Assembly (NCBI GenBank): GCA_029224185.1
Contig: CM055192.1
Span: forward strand, 22,346,739-22,410,738
Length of the DNA: 64,000 nt
Reading direction: 5' to 3'
Origin: Karalla daura
Lineage: Eukaryota > Chordata > Actinopteri > Chaetodontiformes > Leiognathidae
A program made the position numbers and the translations under genes. Below the pieces are notes generated by a model, which worked only from the letters and a program-made list of their open reading frames with translations, was not told the origin of the DNA and searched no databases. This document shows positions 1 to 11,145 of this stretch, in pieces (position 1 is the stretch's first letter; each line of letters starts with the position of its first letter).

Positions 1-2179
1 TCTTTCCTACGCTGCCTAAAGTGCTGTCTAAAAGCCGGAGTTTGAAGTTGAACGCTCTTGGTTTCAGTTAAAACAGACACAAGATCACAAAATGATTGCA
101 AAACAGTGCTGTGGGATACAGTTAAACTCACTTTATCCATACAAATACACCTCTATAGTGTACCATGCATAATGTAGCAAAGCTTGGGGTTATTTTGTAG
201 GGAGGCCAATATTTTTTACCTCTTTTTAATGTTTTATTTCAAGTTGTCTTGCTGCTTTTATTACCTCATCAAAGTTTAATTAGTAAGCAAAGTGGGTGAT
301 TTAACTTTTTGGGTCAAACATGGACATAAGTCATAATTTAATTATGCTACCTGTAGCAGGTTGAAAAAGATTGTCTAAATGGTGTAAAATTTTGATTTGA
401 CCCTGTATGCTGCATACTTAATAAGTAATAATGTTGTTCTGTGGTGAGTGAATAACATTTGATTTCAGAAATTCAAGGGAGCTGCTCTCCTCAGGTCACT
501 CACATTTGTCTGTAGGTCCTAAACAACTTTGTACCTGTATTTTTTTCCCCCCCTCAGTCACAGTATGCACTCAGGCAGCGTGGCATACAGGAGGCTGTTT
601 CATTACATAAATGAGGTCTGGCGACCGCCAACAGTTGCTTCCTTCTTGGAGTCGGTGGGTGTCTGGACGATGTCAGTGTTATGTAGCAGACTCAACACAC
701 GCTGTGCTGACAGCACGAGGCCTTGTCTGATAAGACGAGCCTGCTGCTCGCCTGGGCGGCCCTGTGCAGCTCCCCTGACACCTGCTGCTGTGCTTACTCC
801 GGGGGTGGTGTCAAAAGCCTTATATAGATATTATCTGACCACTATTTCCAGCTGGAAAGACATGCAGATGTCTGGGGCATGGACCCAGTTCTGCTTAGGT
901 GTGCTGAAACCTCTGTAATGGTTTCATTCTGTACTTCCACAGCCACTTATTGTCAATGGGTTCATTTATAGTCAATCAATGTGGCTTTGAAATTGTCTCT
1001 TCCGAAGTAAAATGAACCCAGAAATATGGTAACACAAGAATAGTACAACCTGAGGTTTAGCACTCTGAGTTCCATCATGTGTTTTGATTTGTCTAACAGA
1101 AAGTTTCACATTTCTGCATTTCCTTCTCAAGTTCTCATTATCACGCCTTCATCTTGAAAGATGACCTGTCAAAAGCCTCGATTTCATCCATGACTTGCTT
1201 TGTCAGCTTGCAGCGAGGAGACAGATTAATCTACTGTTTATTTAGCTTGCCAGGACAATCTGTCTCTTGCTCAGCAGAGAATGACACTGGATCCTTTCTG
1301 CCGCACATACCAGTAATGTCACACTGAGACTTCGTTGTCAGGTGCCTTTGTGTCCCATTTCATCCATTCAGAGTGACTAGTGGACGGAGCTTTAACACCT
1401 TGTTTAGCAGCATTACAAGCAGACAAACAGGTTAGGGGTCAAAGGCACAGGATACTGACAAATAGAAAAAGAAATGCTGCCGGGGATAGACCTGAACATA
1501 ATAGAAAAGCAATGATGAACTTATTACTCGTATTACTTGTATTTGTATAACTTTTTAATGGCATAGATTTTTCCTAAAGCCTCCATCAGCATTTTAAATT
1601 ATCTCAAGCTATTTCTTGAATATTATTTACTTATGATTGTGATTATGCAGTATGATTTAATCTAAAAATGGTAGGAAGTAAGTAGGAAGTAAGCAGAAGT
1701 CCTTATTAGAACATCATTGGTCCTAACAAGTGTTGCGAAAACCCTGCCCATTTTAAGTCTGAAATATGTTAACGTTTACCAAGAATAACATGCCCAAAAG
1801 ACCTAGAGCTGTATTATGGTTTCTGATGTTTTTGATTTTGAGCATTTATGGAGCATGTGTGGAAAAATATTTTGAAATAAATCACAATAATCGATTTTTA
1901 ACACAAGACCATGGAAGAATTCTACACCAGGAGACTGTAAAAGTTTTGAATAAAAATTAATTTCTCATGGATAGTGAGGTTGCATTTCATGGTTGGGACT
2001 CTGAAATGCCTGCAGCAACACACACTTCCCAAGAATACCACCTTATAGTTGCTAGGTGCAATTCAATAATACAAACAAGTGCGGTGGCAGCACCTGTAGA
2101 AATACCTGGTAGCAGGAGCCTAAAAATACACACAGAAACTTTCCTTCCTCCAGTAGCCCACGTTTGAGCCAGCATTCTG
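1..2179. other. Non-coding stretch, no gene seen
   Basis: No frame here resembles a known protein. The longest, about 129 codons starting near 529, has no domain and follows only a short pyrimidine tract. A direct duplication of GTAGGAAGTAA lies at 1671-1692. The rest is AT-rich, unique-looking sequence. Confidence 0.6.
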
Positions 2180-2220
2180 CATGTGCACGTCATAACTCGG
2201 TTAACCGGGTTAGGCACATG
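2180..2220. other. Nested palindromes
   Basis: Outer arms CATGTGC (2180-2186) and GCACATG (2214-2220) enclose a perfect 10-bp palindrome CGGTTAACCG (2198-2207). The two symmetry centres lie within about 3 bp of each other. This could be a protein-binding site or simply chance; no gene context helps to decide. Confidence 0.35.
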
Positions 2221-3107
2221 CTCTGTTTATGAGAACCGTGATTCAGGTCTAGTCTGATGGTTAAAGGCGCACAACGGCATGGAAACATCTCGCTCCGTCA
2301 GGTTTCGTCTGTTCAGTTTCAAAAGGTTTCACAGACAATCTGATGTCAACAGCGGACGTGGTGGCCAGCTCGCACACAGAGCCGCGATGATTAGTACTTT
2401 CCCCCGTTAGAACGAACCCCCCGTTGTCCACTTTATTCTGTGGCAACGCAGCACAGAGACTTAACTCAGCTGCGTTTGGGTAAACAGTTTAAGCAGTATG
2501 AGACCTCAACCAAAGCGTGGTCGATACCTGGCCCCCGCCATGCATGTAAACGCTGCCAGGATCGTGTGCTGAGCTTCGCTCTCAAAGGAAAAACTCCTGT
2601 TTTCAAGAACCTTGGCTTCAGATGCCAACGTTAACAAAGAGCCGCGCCATGTTCCCCTGGCTCTGGCCGAGCCCCAGCCCTCCTCACTGCACAGTGTTGT
2701 CACAGAGCAGCAGGCTCAGGGCGCTGTCACTTTGAATGACTCCATGAAGAGGCCCGAGCCTTTTCAAGCACACTGTTTTGGCTGTAAGCTGTTTTGACAT
2801 GGGCCCTAATACCTCTCTTGCACTTGGCCAAAGGGTTTGGGTTCAGAGCCGTGCTCATGAGGAGGAAAAGTGCAGCGTTTGGCTGCACGCTGGCCCTGCA
2901 GAGACCAGAGTGGTGCTTTTCTGCCTGGCTGAAGGGAGATGACTGAGGCATGTGGCTCACAGAGCTGGATGGATGTCAGTCACTGCTGCTCATCTCCCAT
3001 CTCCCCCTCCGACCATCTGCCTGGATGTCTGTCATTGTGTCTGTCACTCTGTCTGTCTCTCCCCCTGACTGACAGACAGGGATGTTGTATTTACTTCATT
3101 TTGTGCT
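2221..3107. other. GC-richer non-coding stretch
   Basis: This block is richer in GC and CpG than its surroundings and contains several short open frames on both strands, none longer than about 80 codons and none recognisable. A 9-bp perfect stem CTGTCTGTC/GACAGACAG (3049-3057 and 3071-3079) lies at the right end within CTGT-rich DNA. A conserved non-coding element is possible but unproven. Confidence 0.4.
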
Positions 3108-3608
3108 TTAAGTCAACCTAGAGTAGTCGAATAATATATTTGTCTTTATTTTCTGGTGCTATTAGGAAAATAGCACAGTCTACACAGTTCTGATGTTTAT
3201 CTGGCAACCATACATAGACTTTACACTGCTTTATACTTGCCTGTCACTCACACGAATGATCACATGGTTTAATGTTCTTGACTGAACAGTTTCGCAACTT
3301 TTTCATGATCTAAGTGGTGACTGGAGAAAAGGACCAAGAATAAGATGTCAAGGAAGAACCAGAAGCTCGGACATCTAATTGTGTGCCTTCATTCATGGGT
3401 GAACTTGACCATAGTCAGGTATATGTAAATCATTTGGCAGATGCTAATATTTTACATCACGCTACTGTTTTTAGATCTACCTGCGTTTAAGCAGCCATTT
3501 CATTCGCTGAAATGGATATATGAACTTAGATGTGATGATGACCTTTGGCTGCTGTTGTTCAACAAAGCCAAGATAAAAGATGTTTTTTTCATTTGAAGTC
3601 TCTTTTGA
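3108..3608 (+). mobile_element. TTAA-bounded repeat, copy 1 (degraded)
   Basis: The left end reads TTAAGTCAACCTAGAG and the right end AGTCTCTTTTGA, decayed versions of the inverted ends of the better copy at 48598-49095. Internal blocks are shared with that copy: a CACTCA...GATCACATG...GAACA stretch near 3244-3290, GGTGACTGGAG near 3315, and CAAAGCCAAGAT near 3561. No transposase frame remains, so this is a non-autonomous DNA-transposon-like (MITE-like) element. The superfamily is uncertain; TTAA target preference fits Kolobok or piggyBac types. Confidence 0.5.
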
Positions 3609-4801
3609 GGAGATCAACATAAAAGGTGAAAGTGGCTAAACTCAGAACCACCTTTCCCCCTGCACACACACCTCTGCTGACCTCTTGTCTCATGCAGAGT
3701 GTGAGTCATGTACTAAAGTACAACTGAGCACAGAGATCCTGTTACAAGCCTCCAGACCTCCTTGATCTTATGCAAGGCTCATTTAATGGTAGGCTCCTTG
3801 AAAAGCCGGAGCTTTGACCTGGCCAATCATAATATTATCTCAGTAAGTCCTGGTACCACATATTGTGCTTTTGAACATTTCTCCCAATTTGATTTTTTTC
3901 CCCCCTACCGCCCTCCATGCATCTGGTGGAAGGTCAGCATTAATTAAAATGAATATATAAATGTGGTCGTGACAGACGCAAAGTTATGTACTGATTCCCA
4001 ATGGGACTTCTTGCACTTGTGTACCAAAATGCAAATGTTCTGAAGCTAGGAGGTGGAAACTCTTAAACAGGGTGGCAGGTTGAGGCAGCAGATTGCCCTA
4101 GGGCTGATGGCCCTGACATATAAATTTATTGCACCCACATTTTTATAGCCGGAATAGAATTTAGTCATGACATGATTTTTTTTATGAAGTCAGAACGCAC
4201 TAAATCAGTCGTGTTAGTCAAAAACTCATTCATATTACTCAAGTGTTTCAAAGAAAAAAGGCACTGTTCTTATATGCGCAACCTGCTTTAAGCATCTGCT
4301 CCGAAAAGCCAAATGAATAACTTCTTGTATCACTTTCCAGCCCATGCAAACAATATATACCTCTGTTGTCTTTTTGTATTATGTTTGTTGATAAAGTTTT
4401 ACATTTTTTAGCCACTTTGGTCACACAAGACCTTTCCCCAACTCTTGAGGGAAATGTCAGACTTTTCAGCTGCTCAATTGCATCCACAAGCCTGTTGCCA
4501 TCATTGTTTTGCTTTGCTGTCTGTCACATGGCGTACCTGCATCTGGAAACAATGCTGGCCAGAACCAAACCAAAGTTGTGGGCTGGACAGCTAAACAGTG
4601 AGCTGGAACACAGAACATGACATATCCCAGAACATGACATAGTTTCATCACTTTGACATCCTCTTTCACATAACACACACAAGTCATGTTGATAAGAAGA
4701 GCAAATCTTATTTGATCAACCTACAAGCTAATACCTACATTTGTGAATGTATACCTATGGTATGAAAATAGCACTCACCGCATAGCAAGAAGGTCCCATT
4801 T
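3609..4801. other. Non-coding stretch, nothing specific
   Basis: AT-rich sequence with short open frames only (up to about 84 codons on either strand). I see no repeat, RNA gene or strong splice-bounded exon. Confidence 0.55.
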
Positions 4802-5061
4802 CCACAGTCTGCATGTTTTTCCAGTGTCTGCGTGTTTTTTTTTTTTTTTTCAGGCACTTATGTTTCTTCCCACAGTCCAAAATCACTGTTTGGAGACTGT
4901 AGATTGCCTCTAGGTGTAAGTATGAGAGTGACTGGTGCGTGTGGGTGATGACTAGGGACCTGGGTATATTCTCTGCCTTCATGCTAATTGTGCTGGAGAT
5001 AATGAGTGATGCAACACTATTAGGTAGAAAGTTGGTAAAATAACAGATGGATGGATGGACT
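4802..5061 (+). mobile_element. tRNA-headed teleost SINE, 5'-truncated copy
   Basis: The body shows the hallmarks of a very common fish SINE: CCCACAGTCCAAAA near 4868, the GATTGCCTCTAGGTGT block near 4904, GTGGGTGATGACTAG near 4939, a CTGCCTTCATGCTAAT block near 4973, and a tail of three GATGG units at 5045-5060. The tRNA-like head is missing. A run of 16 T (4835-4850) interrupts the body. The copy lies in the forward orientation and is clearly old. Confidence 0.75.
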
Positions 5062-6365
5062 TTTATTATACATCAAATAATTATGCGCATTTGGCCAAAA
5101 TACTGCATTATGTAATTTCCTAATTGCCAATGGCTGTAATTAAGGTTAATTAAGGTTACATACTTTTGGTGGTTACTACTGCAGCGATTTGCATCCCAAG
5201 AAATAACAATCTAGAGAAATAATCACCATTTAATCCCATCCAGCGAGACACGAGACTGGTGTAAGCCTCTGACCTCTTCGGAGAAGTGGCTGTGGAAGTA
5301 TGTGCATGTGTGGAGGAGAATGAATGTGTAGTTAGTCACACTGTAAACTCTGGTGGATGTACAAATAATCTAAATCTTAAATAAACACGGGCATGTGGCT
5401 AAATCCTCTGCAGTGATAAACTGGACTATACTAACTGTTAAAGGTGACCGCGGGAAGGTGAGCTAACGCAAACACCAAGAAGCTCGGGCTGCAGATAAGG
5501 CCCAGTTTGATCCACTGTGTGCTCTGCAGACCAAAAGCGCTCTGACGCCATCTCTGTGACGGATAAAGGCCAGACCACAATAAGGCTGCAGGAGTCAGCT
5601 ACCGCAGTGAGTTATTGTCTCTGTCAAATGTGTTTCTGTTGACTTGCTTGTTTGTTTATTGGTGGCTTGTGCCTTTGGAATTTGAGATCCGATCCTACGC
5701 TTACAGTAAACTCCAACAAGTAAAAAAAATGTGTTGCGAAAATGTGTCGCAGTTTCCTCCGTTTGGTTCTTTGTCTGGATATCACAGGTACAGATGATTA
5801 GAGGAAATTTGCTCTCATTACAGACACGTATGATGTTCACAATGTGTCTGGAGCCTTTCATCCTTTTGGCATCTTAACTTCCCAAACAGAGACACTGACT
5901 GTAAATTGTTTGTATATGTGGTTTGCATGTAAGCGCACGTGGTCGGTGTTCTACATTTATGTGATTTTGACTAATTGTGCCGAGGCGGATTGATGCACAC
6001 GCTCAGACTGTCTGTGAAAGGGCAGGAAGGGGATTTGATTTTAATTCCTTTTGATGCTAAACTGGACCAAAAACCAAGCCGTGCTGACTCATTGCTTTAA
6101 ATTCAAACACTCAAATGATCAGCTAAACATTTTCTCTGTGTCTCCAAGAAAGCAGAACATAAATGCTTGGGTCCCTGGGGATCAGGAGACTGCACTGTGC
6201 ATCACTGCCATCTAATGGTCAGCCAGTTATAAAACATTGATTTTTTTCCCACTTCAACCACAATGGGCAAACAAGTGTATTAGCTGTTAGCTATGGTCTA
6301 ACCCTGCAGAATTATTTAAACCTTTGATATGCACAACAGGCACAGGTCCACGTTTATTTCACATG
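5062..6365. other. Non-coding stretch with tandem homeobox-like motif
   Basis: Contains TAATTAAGGT twice in tandem (5137-5146 and 5147-5156), each holding a TAATTA homeodomain-type core. Otherwise unique-looking sequence; the 5590-5860 area is open on both strands but has no recognisable product. Confidence 0.5.
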
Positions 6366-6431
6366 CATTGGATTATTTGAATCCAATGTGTGTGTTTGTG
6401 TGTGCATGAGAGAGAGAGTGTGTGTGTGTGT
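6366..6431. repeat. 9-bp perfect hairpin plus (GT)n/(GA)n
   Basis: CATTGGATT (6366-6374) and AATCCAATG (6380-6388) form a perfect stem around a 5-base loop. This runs straight into an interrupted TG repeat with a short GA run (6388-6431). Confidence 0.7.
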
Positions 6432-6955
6432 TCCTAATCCTGTTCTGCTAAGACACCTGCCCAATCATTGTTAAGTAACAATCACGTAAGTTACAAATAA
6501 TCACGAGGTGATTCAAACTTATCTGATCACGCTACCTGACCTCTTTTGTATCCGCAGCTCAAAGCTCTTAAGCGCTTTTGTGGCTTAATTACATGTATCA
6601 AACGTCAAATAAAGGCAGCAGCTGGCCCGTGGCTGTGTGTATATAGAGCAATAACTCATAAACATTGCATTATCACAAAAGCTAAAAGCACAATGGCGAT
6701 GGCAGCGAGTATCGTTTTCACAAGCGCTGGTCAAACACCGCTCCGAATGTAAGAAAATACCGAGCGAGTGGCGGCGGGAGAGATAAACACACACTTAAAA
6801 GCAGCGCGTTGATACACTGTATCCGCTGTCAGAACAATTCACCTGCCGCCATCTCTCAGCGCCGCCATTCACGGCCACGCCATCTCCTTTCTGCCCGTGC
6901 AAATTGACATGTCATCACTTGACTTTATTGATCAAACCTCAGGTGCAAGGTGTAG
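6432..6955. other. Non-coding stretch, CpG-richer near 6680-6900
   Basis: Short open frames on both strands only. The part from about 6680 to 6900 has more CpG and repeated GCCGCCAT-type words. It precedes the poly-C run. No repeat is recognised; a conserved element is possible. Confidence 0.4.

Positions 6956-6986
<31 letters not shown>
6956..6986. repeat. Poly-C homopolymer (31 C)
   Basis: Thirty-one consecutive C, then T, CCC and A. Its complement is a G run able to form quadruplexes. Open frames through it (poly-Pro or poly-Gly) are artefacts. The length may be mis-assembled, because long C/G runs sequence poorly. Confidence 0.95.
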
Positions 6987-6989
<3 letters not shown>

Positions 6990-8436
6990 CACCGCTGGAC
7001 ACCTTACAGGTTTTTTTTTCAAAGCATTTAAAAGCCTCCTGACGTCTGCCCGGGATGAGACGCTCCCTGGCTCTTTTGGAGTTCAGTCTGGGTAAACACC
7101 AGGGCTGAAAGCTGCCGCGGGCTGCTTTAGAAAACACCACAAAACTTACTTAAACTGTAGCTCGCTGGCTTTCAGTGCCATACAAACATGGAGCGAACGT
7201 GATCCCAGCTAACCCCAGTGCCCACAGTGGTCACACTAGCGTTGTCTGCTGACAGCTCCTGTTAAGACTCCATTGTGCGGACACGGCCGTCGAAGACAAG
7301 AGGGGAGGTAGTTAAAAGCACAAAGAGGACATGGGTACACACTCCTTTCTTTCTCTCCTCTCATCACAGCTGCCTTTTCTTCAGGCTGGGTCCCTGTTGA
7401 TCACCCTCACTGAATGGGGATCCCCGGACCTGTCCTCTCTGCTTCTGAGGACAGGGGACTGTGGGGAGTCTGGAGAGGACGGGCGGGCAGAGGGGGTGGG
7501 GGGGTTCAACTGAGCCCTGGCCCGCCAAAGACAGGTGCAGGCCAAGATATGAGAGGCTCATAATGGCGCTGACAGACAAGTTGCTCTCAGAGACTCTGGA
7601 TGGAGCTCAGAGGCTTCCTCGGCTGAAGTTCCACCCTTCCTCCATTTATCTCAGGCCAAAGGTGTTGTTATGCCTCGTCACTTCACTCAGATTCAAAAGA
7701 AAAGGAGAGAGAAATGTCCACGTAGTGAGGATGTATCTGTTTCCTTTTTGGTGGGATTCTCGTAACTCCACATTAGCTCGGTCCCACAGGTAGAAAAATG
7801 TTCGACTTTCATAGACCAAGCATTTGTGCTTTCTTTCATCATCAAATGTGCAGAGCCAGAGGCCATATACTTGTAAATCTAAATGCATGTTTCTCTTGCA
7901 TTAGATCTCTTTTCACAAGTAATTTTATTTTAAAGGGAAACTTTTTTCCCCAACAGTTTCGTTTTCCTCTCTGCCTGAAAGCAACTTTGGAAACTTAAAC
8001 TGATTTATCACCCAGGGAAAAAGTTCTGTGATTCTTTTGTACAAGACTCTCCAACTTCTCTTGTTTGAAACATCATTCAGAGAGCAATATGAAAATAATT
8101 TCCCTTTTTTCATTAACTCAACAGAGACATATTTATTTCTTGTTTGTACCAGATCAAGCTTAATTGTCATTTATTGTTTTCATAATGTGTTCAGTCATGT
8201 AACTTAAAATGATGAGTTGCCTAAATGTACAGCCAGTGGTCCTGGTAATTCCCCAGCTTGCGTTATTGCATTTTTCATCTAATGCAAAGACATTTACATA
8301 AGAGAGTTGTTCTCTCTCATATGATTGAGAAATCTCAGGAAGATAAGTGTCCAAACTTTTTCTATGCAAGTCCCACGACACTGTCCTATTTTTGCAAGTC
8401 TTGGTCTGTTATGAGCCGTTTTGGAGCTGCAAAAGT
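6987..8436. other. Non-coding stretch
   Basis: Several short open frames on both strands (up to about 110 codons at 7461-7793) match nothing I know. The 7240-7650 part is GC-richer with purine-rich GGGG words; 7800-8400 is AT-rich. No repeat family is recognised. Confidence 0.5.
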
Positions 8437-8476
8437 GTGTAAAAGAGTGCAAAAGAGTGTAAATAAATGCAAAAGA
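8437..8476. repeat. 10-bp tandem minisatellite, four units
   Basis: Four consecutive 10-base units vary around GTGYAAAAGA (GTGTAAAAGA, GTGCAAAAGA, GTGTAAATAA, ATGCAAAAGA). The period is close to one helical turn. Confidence 0.85.
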
Positions 8477-8698
8477 GAACGTAATATAGGTAACATGTGC
8501 TGATATAATTCAATTGACAGAAATAATGATACAAGCAAAGAAAGTTTTTGCCATCTTACAGTTGACAGTACCATCATTGTGGGCCGCGATCACAGCCACA
8601 TGGATCATAAAGAAATGCGACCTTTGTACTCTGCAGCAAACTGTTTCGTGTCCTGTTTAGGGAGACTTAATCAGGCTTTCCATATTAAAAAATGCTAA

Positions 8699-8732
8699 AG
8701 GTCACTGAGGTCACAGAGACAAAGGCCTTTGT
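8699..8732. promoter_or_regulatory. DR3 nuclear-receptor-type site plus ACAAAG palindrome
   Basis: AGGTCA (8699-8704) and AGGTCA (8708-8713) form a perfect direct repeat with three bases between, the classic vitamin-D-receptor/RXR-type layout. Six bases later ACAAAGGCCTTTGT (8719-8732) is a perfect 14-bp palindrome made of two SOX/TCF-type ACAAAG cores facing each other. Binding is inferred from motif knowledge only. Confidence 0.45.
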
Positions 8733-9310
8733 GACGAGAGTGGAAGCCCTGTGTGCCAGGGATGACAGATGCCGGGACGTGATTGGCCTGTTCCTGCGCG
8801 GATGGGATTCGCTGTCAACAGGTCCCAATTAGTCCAATCAGAGTGGAAGGAAATGGCACAGAAAGGATACTTTGTTAGTGCCACTGTTTGTGAAGCTGGA
8901 GGCAAAAACAAAACACAATCGCGAGTCCTTTCTTCCCATCCCATTGGGCCGTACCAGGATCAATGGGAGCAAATTAACTTGGGATTTAGACTTGCTGTAG
9001 CGTTGCTTTGTTGACAAACGCTGCAGCGAGGGGCTACTTTGTTACAGCCTTTAATGTTGCTGTTGATGTAAATATTGCCGTCTGTGTTGCTTTTGTGTTT
9101 CTGGGCAGTATTCAATGGCCAGAGCAGCTTCCTGACACAAATGTGTCATCGAGAGCCTTTCAGATTGTGCCCAAGCGCACGCAGTCCGACAAGCCAGCGG
9201 CAGCTCTTACATGTTATCCATGGGAGGAAAATGGACACAGGGCAGCTGAAAAGAACTACGTACAGAGTAGGAATACACACCACAGAGAGCGGATGCTGAG
9301 TCATATCTGA
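8733..9310. other. Possible conserved non-coding element
   Basis: This follows the DR3/ACAAAG motifs and has motif-dense, repeat-free sequence: inverted CCAAT (ATTGG) near 8780, CCAATTAGTCCAATCA near 8824, and TTTGTTGACAAACG near 9007. The open frame at 9008-9310 (100 codons) matches no known protein and another frame overlaps it, so I do not call it a gene. The regulatory role is an inference. Confidence 0.3.
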
Positions 9311-9630
9311 GAAAATAAAACCATGTACTTTCTAAATAAAAAAGAAAGGTCTGCCTCTCTGCAGGAAACAGACGGCGCAGACATAATAGTAGCTATGAAA
9401 AACTTGAGTCAACATGAGGTAATGATGTATAAATAAATTAATTGTTTGCAATCTGTATTGTTTAACTGAAATGAAGCGTTGTGATTTTTAACAATACACG
9501 TACCATTACAACTTTAACGTAACCATCAAAGAAGGTTGAGAGAGTATGCAGATCCTATCAGAGAGCCGAATCCTGTGCAGTCAAATCTAAGAGTCACATT
9601 AAGATTCCTTTAAGTAAATAGTCATTCTGG

Positions 9631-9694
9631 GACCTTGACCTGACTAACTAATCAGCCAGGCTTTGGTGAGTGAAGGCACATTGACCCTTGACCT
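9631..9694. promoter_or_regulatory. Nuclear-receptor half-site cluster with DR1
   Basis: Read on the minus strand, 9682-9694 is AGGTCAAGGGTCA: two half-sites spaced by one base, the arrangement used by PPAR/RXR, HNF4 and COUP-TF. At 9631-9643 the minus strand reads TCAGGTCAAGGTC, with a TCAAGGTC core of the SF-1/ERR type. No gene start is visible nearby. Confidence 0.4.
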
Positions 9695-10005
9695 GAGGAA
9701 GTCATTTAGCTGCGGAGGCAGTGAAGGTCTGATTCATGGTCAGAATATCAGTGGAGTCTCGATACCAGGGACATCAGAGGTGAGGACGGACAGGTAATTG
9801 TGGAGGTGGAGCGGGGACATTGTCTGCCCCTCCCTACCGTCTTATTAACCGGCTGTCTCGGTGGATAATGGTGCTTTAAAGAGTGACACGCAAAAATATA
9901 CAATGGCTATGCAGTGGAACAAAATGGGGAGAAAAAAAAAGATTTTAACTAACATATTCCCTTTTGAAAGCTTTTTATTACCATATATAACCTCTATTTG
10001 GTGAC
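9695..10005. other. Non-coding stretch, nothing specific
   Basis: Unique-looking sequence between the nuclear-receptor motifs and a SINE. No credible open frame or repeat. Confidence 0.5.
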
Positions 10006-10210
10006 TTATCTTATCCGCTTTGTACTTTAATAGTGTTGGCGCCCATCAACAGGTTAAAGAGCGTAAAGGCAGGGAAGATACCCTGGACTTGCAAACACAC
10101 ACACACACACACACACACACCATTCACTCTCACACTCACACCTAATGGCATTTTAGGGTCTCCAATTGGCCTAAACATAAATGTTTTTGGCATCTCCCAC
10201 AAAGGAAACG
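10006..10210 (-). mobile_element. tRNA-headed teleost SINE, 3' part, minus strand
   Basis: Read on the minus strand this carries the SINE body and tail: complements of CTTATCCGCTTTGTAC (tail end), CATTCACTCTCACACTCACA and GTCTCCAATTGGCCTAAAC (body). The head is missing. A (CA)n array at 10094-10120 has grown inside the copy. Confidence 0.75.
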
Positions 10211-11145
10211 ATGTTCTTTTCCAAATTTTTATTTTTTGGTTTGTAATTCTTGGTAAGGCAGTACAGAAATTGGTGTGGACATATTTTAGTGGCCTTGTAT
10301 TATTTTGTAGAGTGTATTATTTTGGGGCTGTCTGGGCTCTTTAAAAACACTCCCACTAATATTATTCTAGAGATCCTATTGGAGCGTACTGTTACGAATG
10401 GCCAGAGGATCAGACCGATGCCAGCCTCCCATGGCCTGATCCTGGATTCCTCAGATATGGTTTTTTCCACTGTACAAGTGTACCATGACACATACTGACT
10501 ACCACTGTGTGGCATGTTTTTCCATAGTGTTGGGGCTCATGACCACCCAGCATTTGGTTGGCTGGTCCTGGAAAATATCCTCAGAAAATGATAGATTTTA
10601 TGTTTCCAGCTGCAGTAGCAGCCATGTGATAAAGCTGGAGAGACAGAGTGAGTAACAATATTTTCTGCGACAGGAAAGACTATGTTCAAAAACCTATGGA
10701 AAATAAAAGTGCTACCCTGCTGCTGATCTTTGCAAAAACATCACTTTCAAAGGAGGGAAATAAAGCTCCTGACACTTGTTTAAGATGTAAATGATGCTTG
10801 CTACCAGTGCATGGATATAAATACAAATCACTGTCAGACTGATTTCATTACAGCCTTACAAGCTTGTTAAACTCTATCTGCTCAGAAATGTGTTTTAAAT
10901 GTTTAGAGGACAGCTTTAAGGATGTCAGTCAACAATCATTACAGCACATTTGGCATGACGAGGGCCAGAATCAGCACAGCCTGGTACTGATCACAGTGCG
11001 CTTAAAAACCTCAGTAACTCTTTTGTCAGATACTTACATCCTTTCTGAGCTGCTACAGCAGCACACCACAGGACACAATTGTAAATAATTTGTCACTTTG
11101 TTACTTATGAAGGTCAGCTATGTCCATAAGAACCACCTATTTATA
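10211..11145. other. Non-coding stretch
   Basis: Short open frames on both strands (up to about 82 codons). No repeat or RNA gene recognised. Confidence 0.5.

Noticed and set aside
6904..7140. Poly-proline and poly-glycine proteins
   Set aside because: Translations of the C/G homopolymer.
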